Source of the DNA: an uncultured Eubacterium sp.
GTDB lineage: Bacteria > Bacillota > Clostridia > Lachnospirales > Lachnospiraceae
Assembly: GCA_910584875.1 (NCBI GenBank)
Contig: CAJUDA010000029.1
Coordinates: 1-39,159 of the forward strand
Direction: 5' to 3'
DNA: 39,159 nucleotides
In this document: in pieces, positions 23,826 through 32,345 of the stretch
Layout of the letters: every line of letters starts with the position of its first letter
How positions within the stretch are numbered: position 1 is the stretch's first letter
Notes under the pieces: model-generated
What the model saw: the letters and a program-made list of their open reading frames with translations, nothing else
What the model was told of the DNA's origin: nothing
Databases searched by the model: none
Made by a program: the position numbers and the translations under genes

Positions 23826-25292
23826 GTGGCAGAAGATATCAATCAGTTATTGAAGGTGAGAAGGGAGAAGCTGGCTAACCTGCAGGAAGCCGGTAAAGAT
23901 CCTTTTCAGATTACGAAATGTGATGTAACACATCATTCCATAGAGATCAAAGACCGTTATGATGATCTGGAGGGTCAGACGGTGACGGTGGCAGGGCGCA
24001 TGATGTTTAAACGTGTGATGGGAAAGGCGTCATTCTGCAATCTGCGTGATCTGCAGGGCGACATACAGGCATATGTGGCACGCGATAATATAGGAGAAGA
24101 TTCTTATAAAGATTTTAAAAAGTATGACGTCGGTGACCTGCTCGCCATCACAGGCGAAGTCTTTAAGACGAAGACCGGGGAGATTTCCATCCATGCGCAG
24201 ACAGTGACACTGTTATCCAAAAGTCTGCAGATCCTGCCGGAGAAGTTTCATGGTCTGACGGATACGGATATCCGTTACCGTCAGCGTTATGTGGATCTGA
24301 TCATGAATCCGGATGTAAAGGATACGTTTGTAAAGCGGTCGAAAGTGCTGCGCAGTATCCGCAATTTTCTGGACGGACAGGGCTTTATGGAAGTGGAGAC
24401 ACCGATGCTGGTGCAGAATGCGGGAGGAGCGGCGGCGAGACCGTTTGAGACCCACTACAATGCACTGGGGGAAGACCTGAAACTCCGCATTTCCCTGGAA
24501 CTGTACTTAAAACGGCTGATCGTCGGAGGGATGGAAAAGGTATATGAGATCGGAAGAGTATTCCGCAATGAGGGACTGGATACGAGACACAATCCAGAGT
24601 TTACCCTGATGGAGCTGTACCAGGCATATACAGATTACCACGGCATGATGGATCTCACAGAAAACCTGTACCGCTATGTGGCAAAAGAAGTCACAGGTTC
24701 CGAAGTATTGACGTATGGTGAGCATGAGATGGATCTGTCCAAACCGTTTGAGAGGATCACGATGGTCGACGCTGTGAAAAAGTACGCTAATGTAGATTTT
24801 AATGACATTAAAGATACCGAGGAAGCAAAAAAACTGGCAAAGGAACATCATATTGAATATGAAGACCGGCACGAAAAAGGCGATATCCTCAATCTGTTTT
24901 TTGAGGAATATGTAGAGGAACACCTGATCCAGCCGACTTTTGTTATGGACCATCCGATCGAGATCTCTCCACTGACGAAGAAGAAGCCGGACAACCCGGA
25001 TTATGTGGAGCGCTTTGAGTTTTTCATGAATGGATGGGAGATGGCAAATGCCTATTCCGAGCTGAATGATCCGATCGATCAGCGTGCCCGTTTTGAGGCA
25101 CAGGAGGCGCTGATCGCCCAAGGTGATGAGGAAGCCAATCATATTGATGAGGATTTCCTGAATGCGCTGAATATCGGGATGCCGCCTACCGGTGGGATCG
25201 GTTTCGGGATCGACCGTATGGTGATGATGATGACGGATTCGCCGGCGATCAGGGATGTACTGCTGTTTCCGACGCTGAAGTCGTTGAGTTAA
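23826..25292 (+). CDS. lysS: Lysyl-tRNA synthetase, class II
   Basis: The 488-residue enzyme charges tRNA-Lys with lysine. The start is GTG 23826 with AGAGAGGACTAGAG upstream. The N-terminal OB-fold anticodon-binding domain spans about residues 55-150 (VTVAGRMMFKRVMGKASFCNLRDLQGDIQAYV). The catalytic core has class II motif 1 (RSIRNFLDGQGFMEVETPML), motif 2 (VYEIGRVFRNEGLDTRHNPEFTLMELYQAY) and motif 3 (GMPPTGGIGFGIDRMVMMMTDSPAIRDVLLFPTLK). The protein ends right after motif 3, as in short bacterial LysS. Co-transcribed with greA. Confidence 0.97.
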   Translation: MAEDINQLLKVRREKLANLQEAGKDPFQITKCDVTHHSIEIKDRYDDLEGQTVTVAGRMMFKRVMGKASFCNLRDLQGDIQAYVARDNIGEDSYKDFKKYDVGDLLAITGEVFKTKTGEISIHAQTVTLLSKSLQILPEKFHGLTDTDIRYRQRYVDLIMNPDVKDTFVKRSKVLRSIRNFLDGQGFMEVETPMLVQNAGGAAARPFETHYNALGEDLKLRISLELYLKRLIVGGMEKVYEIGRVFRNEGLDTRHNPEFTLMELYQAYTDYHGMMDLTENLYRYVAKEVTGSEVLTYGEHEMDLSKPFERITMVDAVKKYANVDFNDIKDTEEAKKLAKEHHIEYEDRHEKGDILNLFFEEYVEEHLIQPTFVMDHPIEISPLTKKKPDNPDYVERFEFFMNGWEMANAYSELNDPIDQRARFEAQEALIAQGDEEANHIDEDFLNALNIGMPPTGGIGFGIDRMVMMMTDSPAIRDVLLFPTLKSLS

Positions 25293-25572
25293 GAAATGCA
25301 GTAAAAGTAAGGCTTTCGAGCCTTCGAGATAAAAAAGTACAGCAAATTTCGTGCCTACAATAACCGATAACACTGTATAATAAGGGTAACGGCTGAAAAG
25401 CAGTACCAAGCAGCAGGAAAGAAAAATAGAAGTTGTGCTTATTGAGAGCCACTTTTCTAAGAGAAATCTTGGAGGAGTGGCTCTTTTCGTTTTGGCGAAT
25501 GTCCGGGAACCTTCAGCAAGGCAACGATGCACATAAAGCTTCAAGGATTCAATGAACAAGGAGGCAACGAGC
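25293..25572 (+). other. Intergenic stretch at the start of the decayed block
   Basis: No convincing gene of normal size. It holds a small hairpin AAGGCT-TTCG-AGCCTT (25309-25324) without a T run, an isolated TATAAT (25376-25381) lacking a good -35 box, and the terminator listed at 25445. From here to about 29540 gene integrity and base composition change relative to the left flank. Confidence 0.5.
25445..25488 (+). terminator. Terminator downstream of lysS
   Basis: AGAGCCACT (25445-25453) pairs with AGTGGCTCT (25476-25484), followed by TTTCGTTTT. The loop is 22 bases. It lies about 150 bases after lysS and could also belong to a short lost gene. Confidence 0.7.
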
Positions 25573-25674
25573 ATGGTATTTAGGAAAATCAGAAATATGA
25601 AGGTTTACGAGCCTGCTCAAAGGACAGTGGCTCAACAAGCTTGGATTCGGGTACGGAACTCCAATTTGCGTTGA
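25573..25674 (+). CDS. Short frame with a strong ribosome site
   Basis: ATG 25573 follows AAGGAGG by eight bases and encodes 33 residues (MVFRKIRNMKVYEPAQRTVA...). The excellent start site suggests the true beginning of a gene whose remainder was lost or shifted: just past its stop, another frame reads RGKLVITREDEIEAI up to the start of the next gene. No family is recognised. Confidence 0.3.
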   Translation: MVFRKIRNMKVYEPAQRTVAQQAWIRVRNSNLR

Positions 25675-25727
25675 GTGCAGCGGCGTGGAAAGCTGGTTAT
25701 CACAAGAGAGGATGAGATTGAGGCGAT

Positions 25728-25961
25728 ATGATTGACGAGGGCGTGACGGAGATTAAGGTCTCCTTCAACGTGTCGAAGCGGTGGCTGATGAAGCTGTCCG
25801 CATATAAGAAGCTGCCGAAGATCACGGTGGGGTATCTGGACACGGCGAGCATGAACCTTGTGGATAAGCAGATGTATATCGAGGGGTTCCAGAGTAAGCT
25901 GGTAAAGGATACTTCCTATGGCGGGCTGTGGGAAGTGGGTTTTTCGTTGAGGGAATTTTGA
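25728..25961 (+). CDS. Phage-tail-like protein fragment
   Basis: The 77-residue protein starts at ATG 25728 (GAGG nearby) and reads as strand-rich: VTEIKVSFNVSKRWLMKLSAYKKLPKITVGYLDTASMNLVDKQMY, then SKLVKDTSYGGLWEVGFSLREF. The pattern of a short beta-rich protein ending in W-x-V-x-F-S-L-x-E-F resembles small phage tail proteins of the DUF6711 type, which is my tentative reading. The usual N-terminal part is missing, and no other phage structural gene is nearby, so it is probably a prophage remnant. It could also be an uncharacterised orphan. Confidence 0.4.
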   Translation: MIDEGVTEIKVSFNVSKRWLMKLSAYKKLPKITVGYLDTASMNLVDKQMYIEGFQSKLVKDTSYGGLWEVGFSLREF

Positions 25962-25971
25962 AGGATTGTGA

Positions 25972-26000
25972 TTGAAAGGGTGGGACTTTTCTGCTATACT
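25972..26000 (+). promoter_or_regulatory. Promoter of the DUF1016 gene
   Basis: TTGAAA (25972-25977), 17 bases, TATACT (25995-26000). The coding start is at 26062 after GAGCGAGGAATCAAA. Confidence 0.65.
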
Positions 26001-26061
26001 TTTTGCCATGAGCAATGTAACCTTTTCGTAAAACGAATCAGAAATTGAGCGAGGAATCAAA

Positions 26062-26952
26062 ATGGATAAATATAATTTTGAATTGCTGATGAATTGTATT
26101 AAAAATATAAACGACAAAGCTGGAAATGCAGCTAAAAGTGCGGTGAATCAGCTTATGACTTTACGAAATTGGGCGATTGGGTACTATATTGTAGAATACG
26201 AACAAGGCGGAAGTGACAGAGCTGAATATGGCTCACATTTATTAAAAAATCTTGAGGAACAAATATCCGAAAAAGGCATGAATTCGACCTTATTCAAGTG
26301 GTGTCGTCAGTTTTACCTTTTATATCCGCAAATTGGTGCGACAGTGTCGAACAAATTTGATTTGCCCAATTTTGAAAAAGGTGCGACAGTGTCGCACGAA
26401 TTTATGACTGATCCGGAAGTGTTGGTAAATAGCCTGTCATTTTCACATATCAGAGAAATACTGGTAATTGATGATGCATTTGAAAGATTTTTTTATGAAA
26501 CCGAATGCATAAAATGTAATTGGAGTGTCAGGGAGTTGCGTAGGCAAATCAAAACAAATCTTTATGTGCGTGCGGGGATTAGCCGGAAACCTGAATTGTT
26601 ATTACAACCACAGGCAAATAGCACTACAGCTATTACAATTAAGGATCCATTTACATTTGAATTTTTGGGATTAGATGCAAAAGATGCTGTTTCGGAATCA
26701 GATTTGGAACAGGCGCTTATGGATCACTTACAGGAATTTATGTTGGAATTAGGTGAAGGATTTTGTTTTGAAGCAAGACAAAAACGAATCATCATTGATG
26801 ATAAATACTACTTTTGCGATCTAGTATTTTATAATAGACTGCTACATTGCAATGTTATCATTGAACTGAAAAATGATGAATTCAAACATGAAGATCTGGG
26901 GCAATTAAAAAAAGGACGATATTTTTCAAATTGTAAATGGAAAAAGAATTGA
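26062..26952 (+). pseudogene. DUF1016/YhcG-type PD-(D/E)XK nuclease, C-terminally truncated
   Basis: The 296-residue frame has the N-terminal DUF1016 domain (AVNQLMTLRNWAIGYYIVEYEQGGSDRAEYG, then LFKWCRQFYLLYPQI and SFSHIREILVIDD) and the nuclease core: ALMDHLQEFMLELGEGFCFEARQKRIIIDDKYYFCDLVFYNRLLHCNVIIELKNDEF, with the aspartate and E-x-K expected of PD-(D/E)XK enzymes. After HEDLGQL, family members normally continue for about 50-60 residues (YVxxYK..., GILLC.., and a final helix). Here the frame runs into unrelated KKGRYFSNCKWKKN and stops. The catalytic residues survive but the fold is probably incomplete. Family members are linked with mobile elements and restriction loci. Confidence 0.75.
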
Positions 26953-27423
26953 ATTAGCTGTAGATTATATAGGACCATCAATATCATGCATCATATAGGG
27001 GGATTGGCAAGGATGTTATTATTGCTTTTTCTTATGCTACAAGAGAATTGGGAGGACATTTATTGCTTCCAACAGAAAGGTTTAGAGTTAATGATAAAAT
27101 TCTAAAATCATTAAATGAAATCAAAAGCTATAGATTCGAAGAAAGAATGGATTTCTTTTTATTTGAATTAAAATGTTGGTATTGTGGGATAAATAAGGTT
27201 TCAGCATCTAAAAACATATTTCAAGGAAATAGAGAATGGTTTATGCAATTTGGCAAGTTATAAAGATGGAAAATTCACCGAGAAAATCACAGAACATCCT
27301 AATTTAGAATATAAAGGTTACTACTCAGAAGCACTACAGAGTGCATATATTCCATCTGATTACAGCAATTATATTAGAGGTTGCACATATGCAATTCAGA
27401 GTAGAACAAAAAGGATGCAATAG
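26927..27423 (+). pseudogene. Frameshifted orphan gene remnant
   Basis: Coding sense continues across three frames. First IVNGKRIELAVDYIGPSIS (from about 26927), then in a second frame YRGIGKDVIIAFSYATRELGGHLLLPTERFRVNDKILKSL...RMDFFLFELKCWYCG (about 26990-27190), then in a third FQHLKTYFKEIENGLCNLASYKDGKFTEKITEHPNLEYKGYYSEALQ...YAIQSRTKRMQ ending at TAG 27421. An intact ancestor would be about 160 residues longer than any single frame. There is no start codon with a ribosome site, and the left end abuts the truncated DUF1016 gene, so a deletion joined the two. I do not recognise the family with confidence; the GGHLLLP block recalls DUF6994-type proteins only loosely. Confidence 0.55.
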
Positions 27424-27515
27424 TATATATTAGCATAGGGCATTCTAATATTCTTTTCTGTGATATTCAAAAAGCTTCTTGATTTTCTCTGTGTTTATGG
27501 GTGCAATAATACCAT

Positions 27516-27545
27516 ATCAGGATTTAGTAAATCAGGATTTAGTAT
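27516..27545 (+). repeat. Tandem 15-bp repeat
   Basis: ATCAGGATTTAGTAA (27516-27530) is followed directly by ATCAGGATTTAGTAT (27531-27545), ending just before the ribosome site of the ATPase gene. It may be a slippage product or a regulator site. Confidence 0.7.
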
Positions 27546-27558
27546 TTAAGGAGATGTT

Positions 27559-28781
27559 ATGTTTATAGGCAGAGAAGCGGAACTTAAATTCCTGCAAGAT
27601 AAATACGACGAAAAGAAGGGACAGTTGATTGTTTTATACGGAAGAAGACGTGTAGGAAAACCCTCAGAGAGTTTTGCAGACAAAAGCCACATATCTTTTT
27701 TTCCTGCACACAAAGCACGGACAGGGTACAGCTTGCAAAATTTTCAAAACAAATTCTGCGGGAGGATATACACGCAAAGAAGTATATTTCCGAATTTACA
27801 GATTGGGAAAAGGCTTTCTGTGCAATTCTCGATCTGCCTTACGGGGATAAAAAGAAATTGATTGTGATGGATGAGTTCCCATATATGTGCAGGGGGAATA
27901 AAAGTATTCCTTTTATTCTGCAAAACCTTTGGGATACCGAATTCAAAGACAGCAATGTAATGATTGTTCTGTGTGGTAGTGCAATGAGTTTTATAGAAAA
28001 AGAGTTGCTGGCAGAAAAAAATCCACTATACGGCAGAGCAACGGGTATATACAAGATGAACGAAATGGGATTTTACGACGCCGCCCGTTTTTTCCCGGAC
28101 TATTCGGAAAAAGACAAGGTGCTTGCTTACGCTGTACTTGGCGGGATTCCGCATTATCTCAATCAGTTCAATCCAAAGCGTTCCATTGCAGAGAATATCA
28201 CCGGGATGAAAGAAAAAGCAAATACAAACCGGGGAACATACCGATTGACGAATAATTTTTTCCGTTTTTGGTATGCGTTCGGTTTTGCAAATCTTTCGCA
28301 GCTTGAGGATAGAGATGTAGAGGGCGTTTACGAATATATCGTAGATCCGGCTTTACAAAAATTTGCCTCGTTAGCATTTGAGGATGTCTGCAGGGAATTT
28401 GTGCGTGAACTGCAAAAGAAAAACGCCCTGCCATTTCGTTATACCAGGATGGGGCGCTGGATGGGTAAAACAACCTTGCGTGATAAAAAAGCAGAAAGCG
28501 GGCTGAAGATGGCGGAAACGGAAATAGATTTGCTCGGCATTGGCAAAGAGGCAAAGGAGTATCTGGTTGGCGAATGTAAATTCAGACATAGTCCATTTGA
28601 TTATTCCGAGTATCTTGATACGATGGCAAAACTGACTCCACAGAAAGAAAAGGCGAAATTTTATTACTTTTTGTTTTCCGAATCCGGATTTGATGATAAA
28701 ATAACAGCAGAGACCGGGATTTCGGAAAAACTCTATCTTTATGACATTGGAACGATTGTAAACCTAAAGAATATTTTTTGA
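27559..28781 (+). pseudogene. AAA ATPase with C-terminal DUF234, single-base deletion in Walker A
   Basis: ATG 27559 has TAAGGAG upstream. The first frame reads MFIGREAELKFLQDKY...QLIVLYGRRRVGK and then shifts to nonsense. One frame over, from base 27660, the protein continues TLREFCRQKPHIFFSCTQSTDRVQLAKFSKQILRED...LIVMDEFPYMC (Walker B), VLCGSAMSFIEKE (sensor), GIPHYLNQF, FRFWYAFGF and a DUF234 PD-(D/E)XK-like end (TEIDLLGIG...YLVGECKFRH). Restoring one A in GGAAAACCC gives GKT and one frame of about 407 codons. Intact relatives are archaeal-type ATPases of unknown cellular role, common on mobile islands. Either a real inactivating mutation or a sequencing error in a homopolymer. Confidence 0.85.
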
Positions 28782-28802
28782 TAACAGTGAGGTACGGGTT
28801 AC

Positions 28803-29543
28803 ATGAAAAAAGTTGATTTTTTGCCAGATGAATTACCAGGAACAGACGAAATAAATGACCTGCTACGGGGGATATGATGGAAACAGGTGGGAGCTTGCTT
28901 AACCATATGTTCAGGTTTCAGGATTGAGGAGTGTTTTGACAAGAAAAAAATCTACTCTCTGGATACAAAGGTGTCAAAATTTCTTGGGAATGTGCTTAAA
29001 TGGCTGGGGTACAGCCCGGAATATGCAGATTGTTGTGATGAAAATAACGGGAGTGTGGAAAACCGGCTTGCTATTACGCTTTCAATATTGAAAAGGACTT
29101 TCCCTAATAAAGATAAAGAATATTCTGTTGAAGAACTTACGCTTTATGGAATGGTTTTGCATTGTGCAAGTGCTTTGACCTGTAATTCAGACTGGTTGGC
29201 TGAAATGCTTAGAATTTTGGCATATGGAGAAGCCGCAACGTATTATTATGATGAATTTCCACCGAAGTTTCAGCCAGAGGGTGTAAAGGTAAAAGGAAAA
29301 GGATCTCAGAATGTGGCAGCAAAAAGGCAGGTAAAAAAATCAATAGAACCAACCAGGAACAAGGACAGTGTTTATGATGAAAATGTACTCTTGGAAATAG
29401 AGATCATCCGGTATCTGCCTGCGATAACGGAAATCTTGCTTTTTCCCCGGATATCAAGTATACTAAGTTCAGATGAGCGGATAGGAGGAGCATACTTTCC
29501 GCTGAAAAAATACAAAGCTGGAATGTACTTATGGAAACGGTAA
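28803..29543 (+). pseudogene. Hypothetical protein gene with in-frame stop
   Basis: ATG 28803 opens MKKVDFLPDELPGTDEINDLLRGI and meets TGA at 28875-28877. The same frame then stays open from 28878 to TAA 29543 (for example LDTKVSKFLGNVLKWLGYSPEYADCC, LTLYGMVLHCASALTCNSDWLAEMLRILAYGEAATYYYDEFPPKFQPEG). Between about 28868 and 28918 a second frame reads DMMETGGSLLNHMFRFQD, which looks more natural than the first-frame text there, so two compensating indels may have occurred in an ancestor. A functional protein starting at GTG 28887 is possible but has no good ribosome site. Family not recognised; ten or so cysteine residues. The end overlaps the diguanylate cyclase start by 13 bases. Confidence 0.5.
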
Positions 29544-30574
29544 AAATAAACTTTATTAAAATGATCAACTGGATAACAAACAGAAGAAATCTGATATTTT
29601 TGATCGCATGCCTGGTGATCCATGCGGTATATGCTGTCGCTTTCTTTTTGATGCGGATAGGGTTTCTGACAGGGCTGAATATTTTCAGCTGCTGCTTTTA
29701 CTTTTTTTATCTGTTTATTAAGCGGGATACTTCGGAGAGAAGTATGCTTGCCACCTATTTTGAAATATTGTTGTTTTCTGTATTAAGTGAGCTGGCGCTG
29801 GGGCCGGAATTCGGTTTTTTTCTGTACATCATCGGGATGTCGGCTACGGTTTTTTATCTGCTGCCGTCCTATGTGAATAAGCGTTTTGTGTATCAGTTTA
29901 TCGGGATTGCACTGGTGCTTGTATTAGAGGGCGTCATTATTCTGCTGGGAGTTCATTTCCCGGGGATCAGGGAGATGGCAGAACCTTATCAGCCGGTGAT
30001 CTTTCTGGCAAATATCGGGATTACGGCGTCGATCGTACTGGCATCCGCATTCTTTTATTCAAAAGAGATCGAGGTTGTCTGGGAAACATTGAATTACAAT
30101 ATGAACCATGATGCCCTGACTGGACTTTATAACCGGCGTTTTCTGGAGAGTGAGATTCGGCGTGTGTCGGAACAACAGCGAAAAGAGTTTGTCATTTCCA
30201 TGATGGATATTGATTTTTTTAAGAAAGTGAATGATACGTATGGACATGAGGCGGGAGACGAGGTGCTTGTGAAAGTAGCCTCCTGTCTGGAGGAGGCGGC
30301 AAAGGAAGATAATCTGGCGGTGCGCTGGGGCGGCGAGGAGTTTATCATCTATTTTCCTAATATGAAGCGGGAACAGGCTTATACAGCGATTGAGAACCTG
30401 CGAAAGCAGATTGAGGATATGGTGATACAGACAGGTGGACGGGACATCCGTGTCACGATAACCGGAGGGATCGCAGAGGGGCTGCCGGGCAGCAATTACG
30501 AAAAAGTGATCAAGTGTGCTGATGAAAAACTTTATATCGGCAAGCAGCAGGGGAGAAACCGGGTGATCGTATAA
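29531..30574 (+). CDS. Membrane-bound diguanylate cyclase
   Basis: The 347-residue protein makes cyclic di-GMP from two GTP. The N-terminal half (residues 18-185) has about six membrane segments (RNLIFLIACLVIHAVYAVAFFLMRIGFL, FEILLFSVLSELAL, FIGIALVLVLEGVIILLGV, ANIGITASIVLASAFFY). The GGDEF domain follows from about residue 190: NHDALTGLYNRRFLE, MMDIDFFKKVNDTYGHEAGDEVL, and the active-site loop RWGGEEF (GGEEF at 267-271), all consistent with activity. The RxxD inhibitory site usually five residues before the loop is absent (KEDN there), so product inhibition should be weak. ATG 29531 lies inside the preceding broken gene and its ribosome site is poor. A terminator hairpin follows. Confidence 0.85.
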   Translation: METVKINFIKMINWITNRRNLIFLIACLVIHAVYAVAFFLMRIGFLTGLNIFSCCFYFFYLFIKRDTSERSMLATYFEILLFSVLSELALGPEFGFFLYIIGMSATVFYLLPSYVNKRFVYQFIGIALVLVLEGVIILLGVHFPGIREMAEPYQPVIFLANIGITASIVLASAFFYSKEIEVVWETLNYNMNHDALTGLYNRRFLESEIRRVSEQQRKEFVISMMDIDFFKKVNDTYGHEAGDEVLVKVASCLEEAAKEDNLAVRWGGEEFIIYFPNMKREQAYTAIENLRKQIEDMVIQTGGRDIRVTITGGIAEGLPGSNYEKVIKCADEKLYIGKQQGRNRVIV

Positions 30575-30598
30575 GAAGATTTGTTTTTGCGCAGAGAA

Positions 30599-30655
30599 AA
30601 AGAGGGTGTCTCTCTTTATGATTTTGGTTAATCATAGTTTTGAGACACCCTCTTT
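30599..30655 (+). terminator. Bidirectional terminator with nested hairpin
   Basis: Perfect 14-bp arms AAAGAGGGTGTCTC (30599-30612) and GAGACACCCTCTTT (30642-30655) enclose a 29-base loop holding a second perfect stem, ATGATT-TTGGTT-AATCAT (30618-30635). An A run on the left gives a T run on the minus strand, so it can serve both the cyclase gene and the convergent receptor gene. Confidence 0.8.
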
Positions 30656-30656
30656 C

Positions 30657-30675
30657 GATTATCACGACGCTTTTT
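30657..30675 (+). repeat. Direct repeat copy 1 flanking a palindrome
   Basis: GATTATCACGACGCTTTTT occurs here and again at 30740-30758. Between the copies lie unrelated bases and the perfect palindrome at 30706-30730. This looks like one unit of an intergenic repeat. Confidence 0.6.
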
Positions 30676-30705
30676 ATGAAATAGGAAAGTTCGTCTCGTG
30701 CGGAG

Positions 30706-30730
30706 CAAGAACGACCGTAGGTCGTTCTTG
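30706..30730. repeat. Perfect 25-bp palindrome
   Basis: CAAGAACGACC (30706-30716), GTA, GGTCGTTCTTG (30720-30730): an 11-bp stem with a three-base loop. No T run follows, so it is not a simple terminator; it may be a dispersed palindromic repeat or a protein-binding site. Confidence 0.7.
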
Positions 30731-30732
30731 GA

Positions 30733-30758
30733 AGCGTCGGATTATCACGACGCTTTTT
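30733..30758 (+). terminator. Second terminator hairpin
   Basis: AGCGTCG (30733-30739) and CGACGCT (30748-30754) with an eight-base loop are followed by a T run on the plus strand. It sits immediately beyond the receptor gene stop (minus strand) and includes repeat copy 2 (30740-30758). Confidence 0.65.
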
Positions 30759-32231
30759 TTATTCATCCGGACTGGAATTTAATACAGCAGAGAGCTGTTC
30801 CATGCCATTTTGCACGTTTTTCATTGATTTCAGGATATTTTCCACGCCGGATGCCTGTTCTTCGGTAGAGGCGCTGATCTCACCCGTGGTCTGCACGGAA
30901 CTCTGTGATATGTCTTCCACCCGTTCCATCGCTTCTGACAATTGTTCCTTGATATCGATAATATTTGCCAGTTCATTTTTCAGCAGATCCGTAACATGGA
31001 TGACTTCCTCGGAAGAATGGAGCATACTCTCAAAAATCTTAACCGTGTCATTCAGTTTATCGTTGGATTCCTGAACGATGACATTATTGTTATCAATCAC
31101 TTTGTTTACTTCATTCACCGTACTGATGACATCTTTGAGGATGGTATCAATCTTCTGGGTTGCGGTGGAGGATTCTCCGGACAGCATATTGATCTCTTCG
31201 GCTACCACGGCAAATCCCTTTCCTGCTTCACCGGCTCTTGCGGCCTCTATGGCTGCATTCAGTGCAAGAAGGTTTGTCTGCTGTGCGATCTGGCTGATGC
31301 TTTCGATAATCTCACCGATGGAATTCGACTTTTGTACCAGAGAATTCACACCTTCCGATGCCACCCGTGTAGAGGCAATGTTTTCGCTGAACTTCTTCGA
31401 CAGTATTTCGATCGCGCGGATCCCTTCATCGTTTTTCTCTTTCAGGTGGACGATCGTATCCATCGTCTGGTTGACACGGGTTTCAGAACTCTGGATCTTG
31501 TTGTCCAGATCGCCAAAGATATCAAGACTTCCTTTGACCTGCTGGATCTGAACGTCGGCACTGTCTGCGATCTGGCTGGTGGAAGCGGCGATCTGCGTTG
31601 TACTAGCCTCAAAATTATGTAAGGAATCGTAGATCTTTTCCGAAGATTCCTCCAGTCCTTCAAAGGCGCCGCGGACATTGGAGAGAAGGTGCTCCACCTC
31701 ATGCTCTTTCTCTTCCACGGAAAGGAACAGAGAGTGTGCTCTTTTAACAATATAGATGGCGACGACAACGGCAAGGACATAAACCATCCAGACAAAGATC
31801 CAGATGGCCTGGGTGTACATCGCCAGATAGGCGTCCGGAAAGATAAACATAGCGATAACATTTGGCACGATCGTAACGCCGGTGCATACCCAGACAAGAC
31901 TTGTGTCATAATAGGGTACGGTGAGGAACAGTATAAGGAAATATGCCTCTGCCATTGCTCCAAACGCAGCAGGGCTTCCGAATACAATTGTCACAATCCC
32001 CATCAGAGGCAGTATAGAAATGTACAGGTATTTAGCAAATTTTCCAAGCGGCTTTTCAAACAGGCGTACCAGAATACTGCATAAAACCATTAAAAGGACG
32101 ATACAGTCCCTGGCGGCTCCGTTGTTAAATAATAGTACATATCCGGCGGCAACACAGGGGATAATGGCAAGGAAGAGAAACATAACCAGATTCATTCTTT
32201 TCTCTTCATTTTTTAGAATTTCCAGTTCCAT
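30759..32231 (-). CDS. Methyl-accepting chemotaxis-type receptor
   Basis: The 490-residue protein starts at ATG 32231 with AGGAGG upstream. Residues 12-165 form about six membrane segments (LVMFLFLAIIPCVAAGYVLLF, CIVLLMVLCSILV, YLYISILPLMGIVTIVF, YFLILFLTVPYY, VTIVPNVIAMFIF, IWIFVWMVYVLAVVVAIYIV) with no large outer domain and no evident HAMP. The cytoplasmic coiled coil carries the conserved tip SISQIAQQTNLLALNAAIEAARAGEAGKGFAVVAEEI, which binds CheA/CheW-type partners, and a second helix with STEEQASGVENILKSM. No flagellar or che genes lie nearby. It may sense something within the membrane, such as a redox or lipid signal. Confidence 0.9.
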   Translation of the reverse strand: MELEILKNEEKRMNLVMFLFLAIIPCVAAGYVLLFNNGAARDCIVLLMVLCSILVRLFEKPLGKFAKYLYISILPLMGIVTIVFGSPAAFGAMAEAYFLILFLTVPYYDTSLVWVCTGVTIVPNVIAMFIFPDAYLAMYTQAIWIFVWMVYVLAVVVAIYIVKRAHSLFLSVEEKEHEVEHLLSNVRGAFEGLEESSEKIYDSLHNFEASTTQIAASTSQIADSADVQIQQVKGSLDIFGDLDNKIQSSETRVNQTMDTIVHLKEKNDEGIRAIEILSKKFSENIASTRVASEGVNSLVQKSNSIGEIIESISQIAQQTNLLALNAAIEAARAGEAGKGFAVVAEEINMLSGESSTATQKIDTILKDVISTVNEVNKVIDNNNVIVQESNDKLNDTVKIFESMLHSSEEVIHVTDLLKNELANIIDIKEQLSEAMERVEDISQSSVQTTGEISASTEEQASGVENILKSMKNVQNGMEQLSAVLNSSPDE

Positions 32232-32283
32232 AAATTTCCTCCTTTGAACTCAATTATATTATTTTTCATTTTATCATGGTTTT

Positions 32284-32343
32284 TGACAAAAATCAAATAG
32301 TGTATGACGAAAATCATATTATTTATGACAAAAGTTAATTTCG
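32284..32343 (+). repeat. Three direct repeats phased at 21 bp
   Basis: TGACAAAAATCA (32284), TGACGAAAATCA (32305) and TGACAAAAGTTA (32326) start exactly 21 bases apart, two turns of B-DNA, all on one face. The last ends just before the -35 box of the OPT operon, and the set lies in the divergent gap with the receptor gene. Likely binding sites for an activator. Confidence 0.7.
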
Positions 32344-32345
32344 CT

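Noticed and set aside
25309..25324. Hairpin AAGGCT-TTCG-AGCCTT after lysS as a terminator
   Set aside because: No T run follows; the better terminator is at 25445-25488.
24507..25574. 355-residue minus-strand reading frame
   Set aside because: Antisense shadow of lysS; low-complexity histidine- and isoleucine-rich text and no ribosome site.
28803..29543. Selenocysteine or stop-readthrough at TGA 28875
   Set aside because: No SECIS-like hairpin follows, and nearby genes in the same block are decayed, so mutation is simpler.
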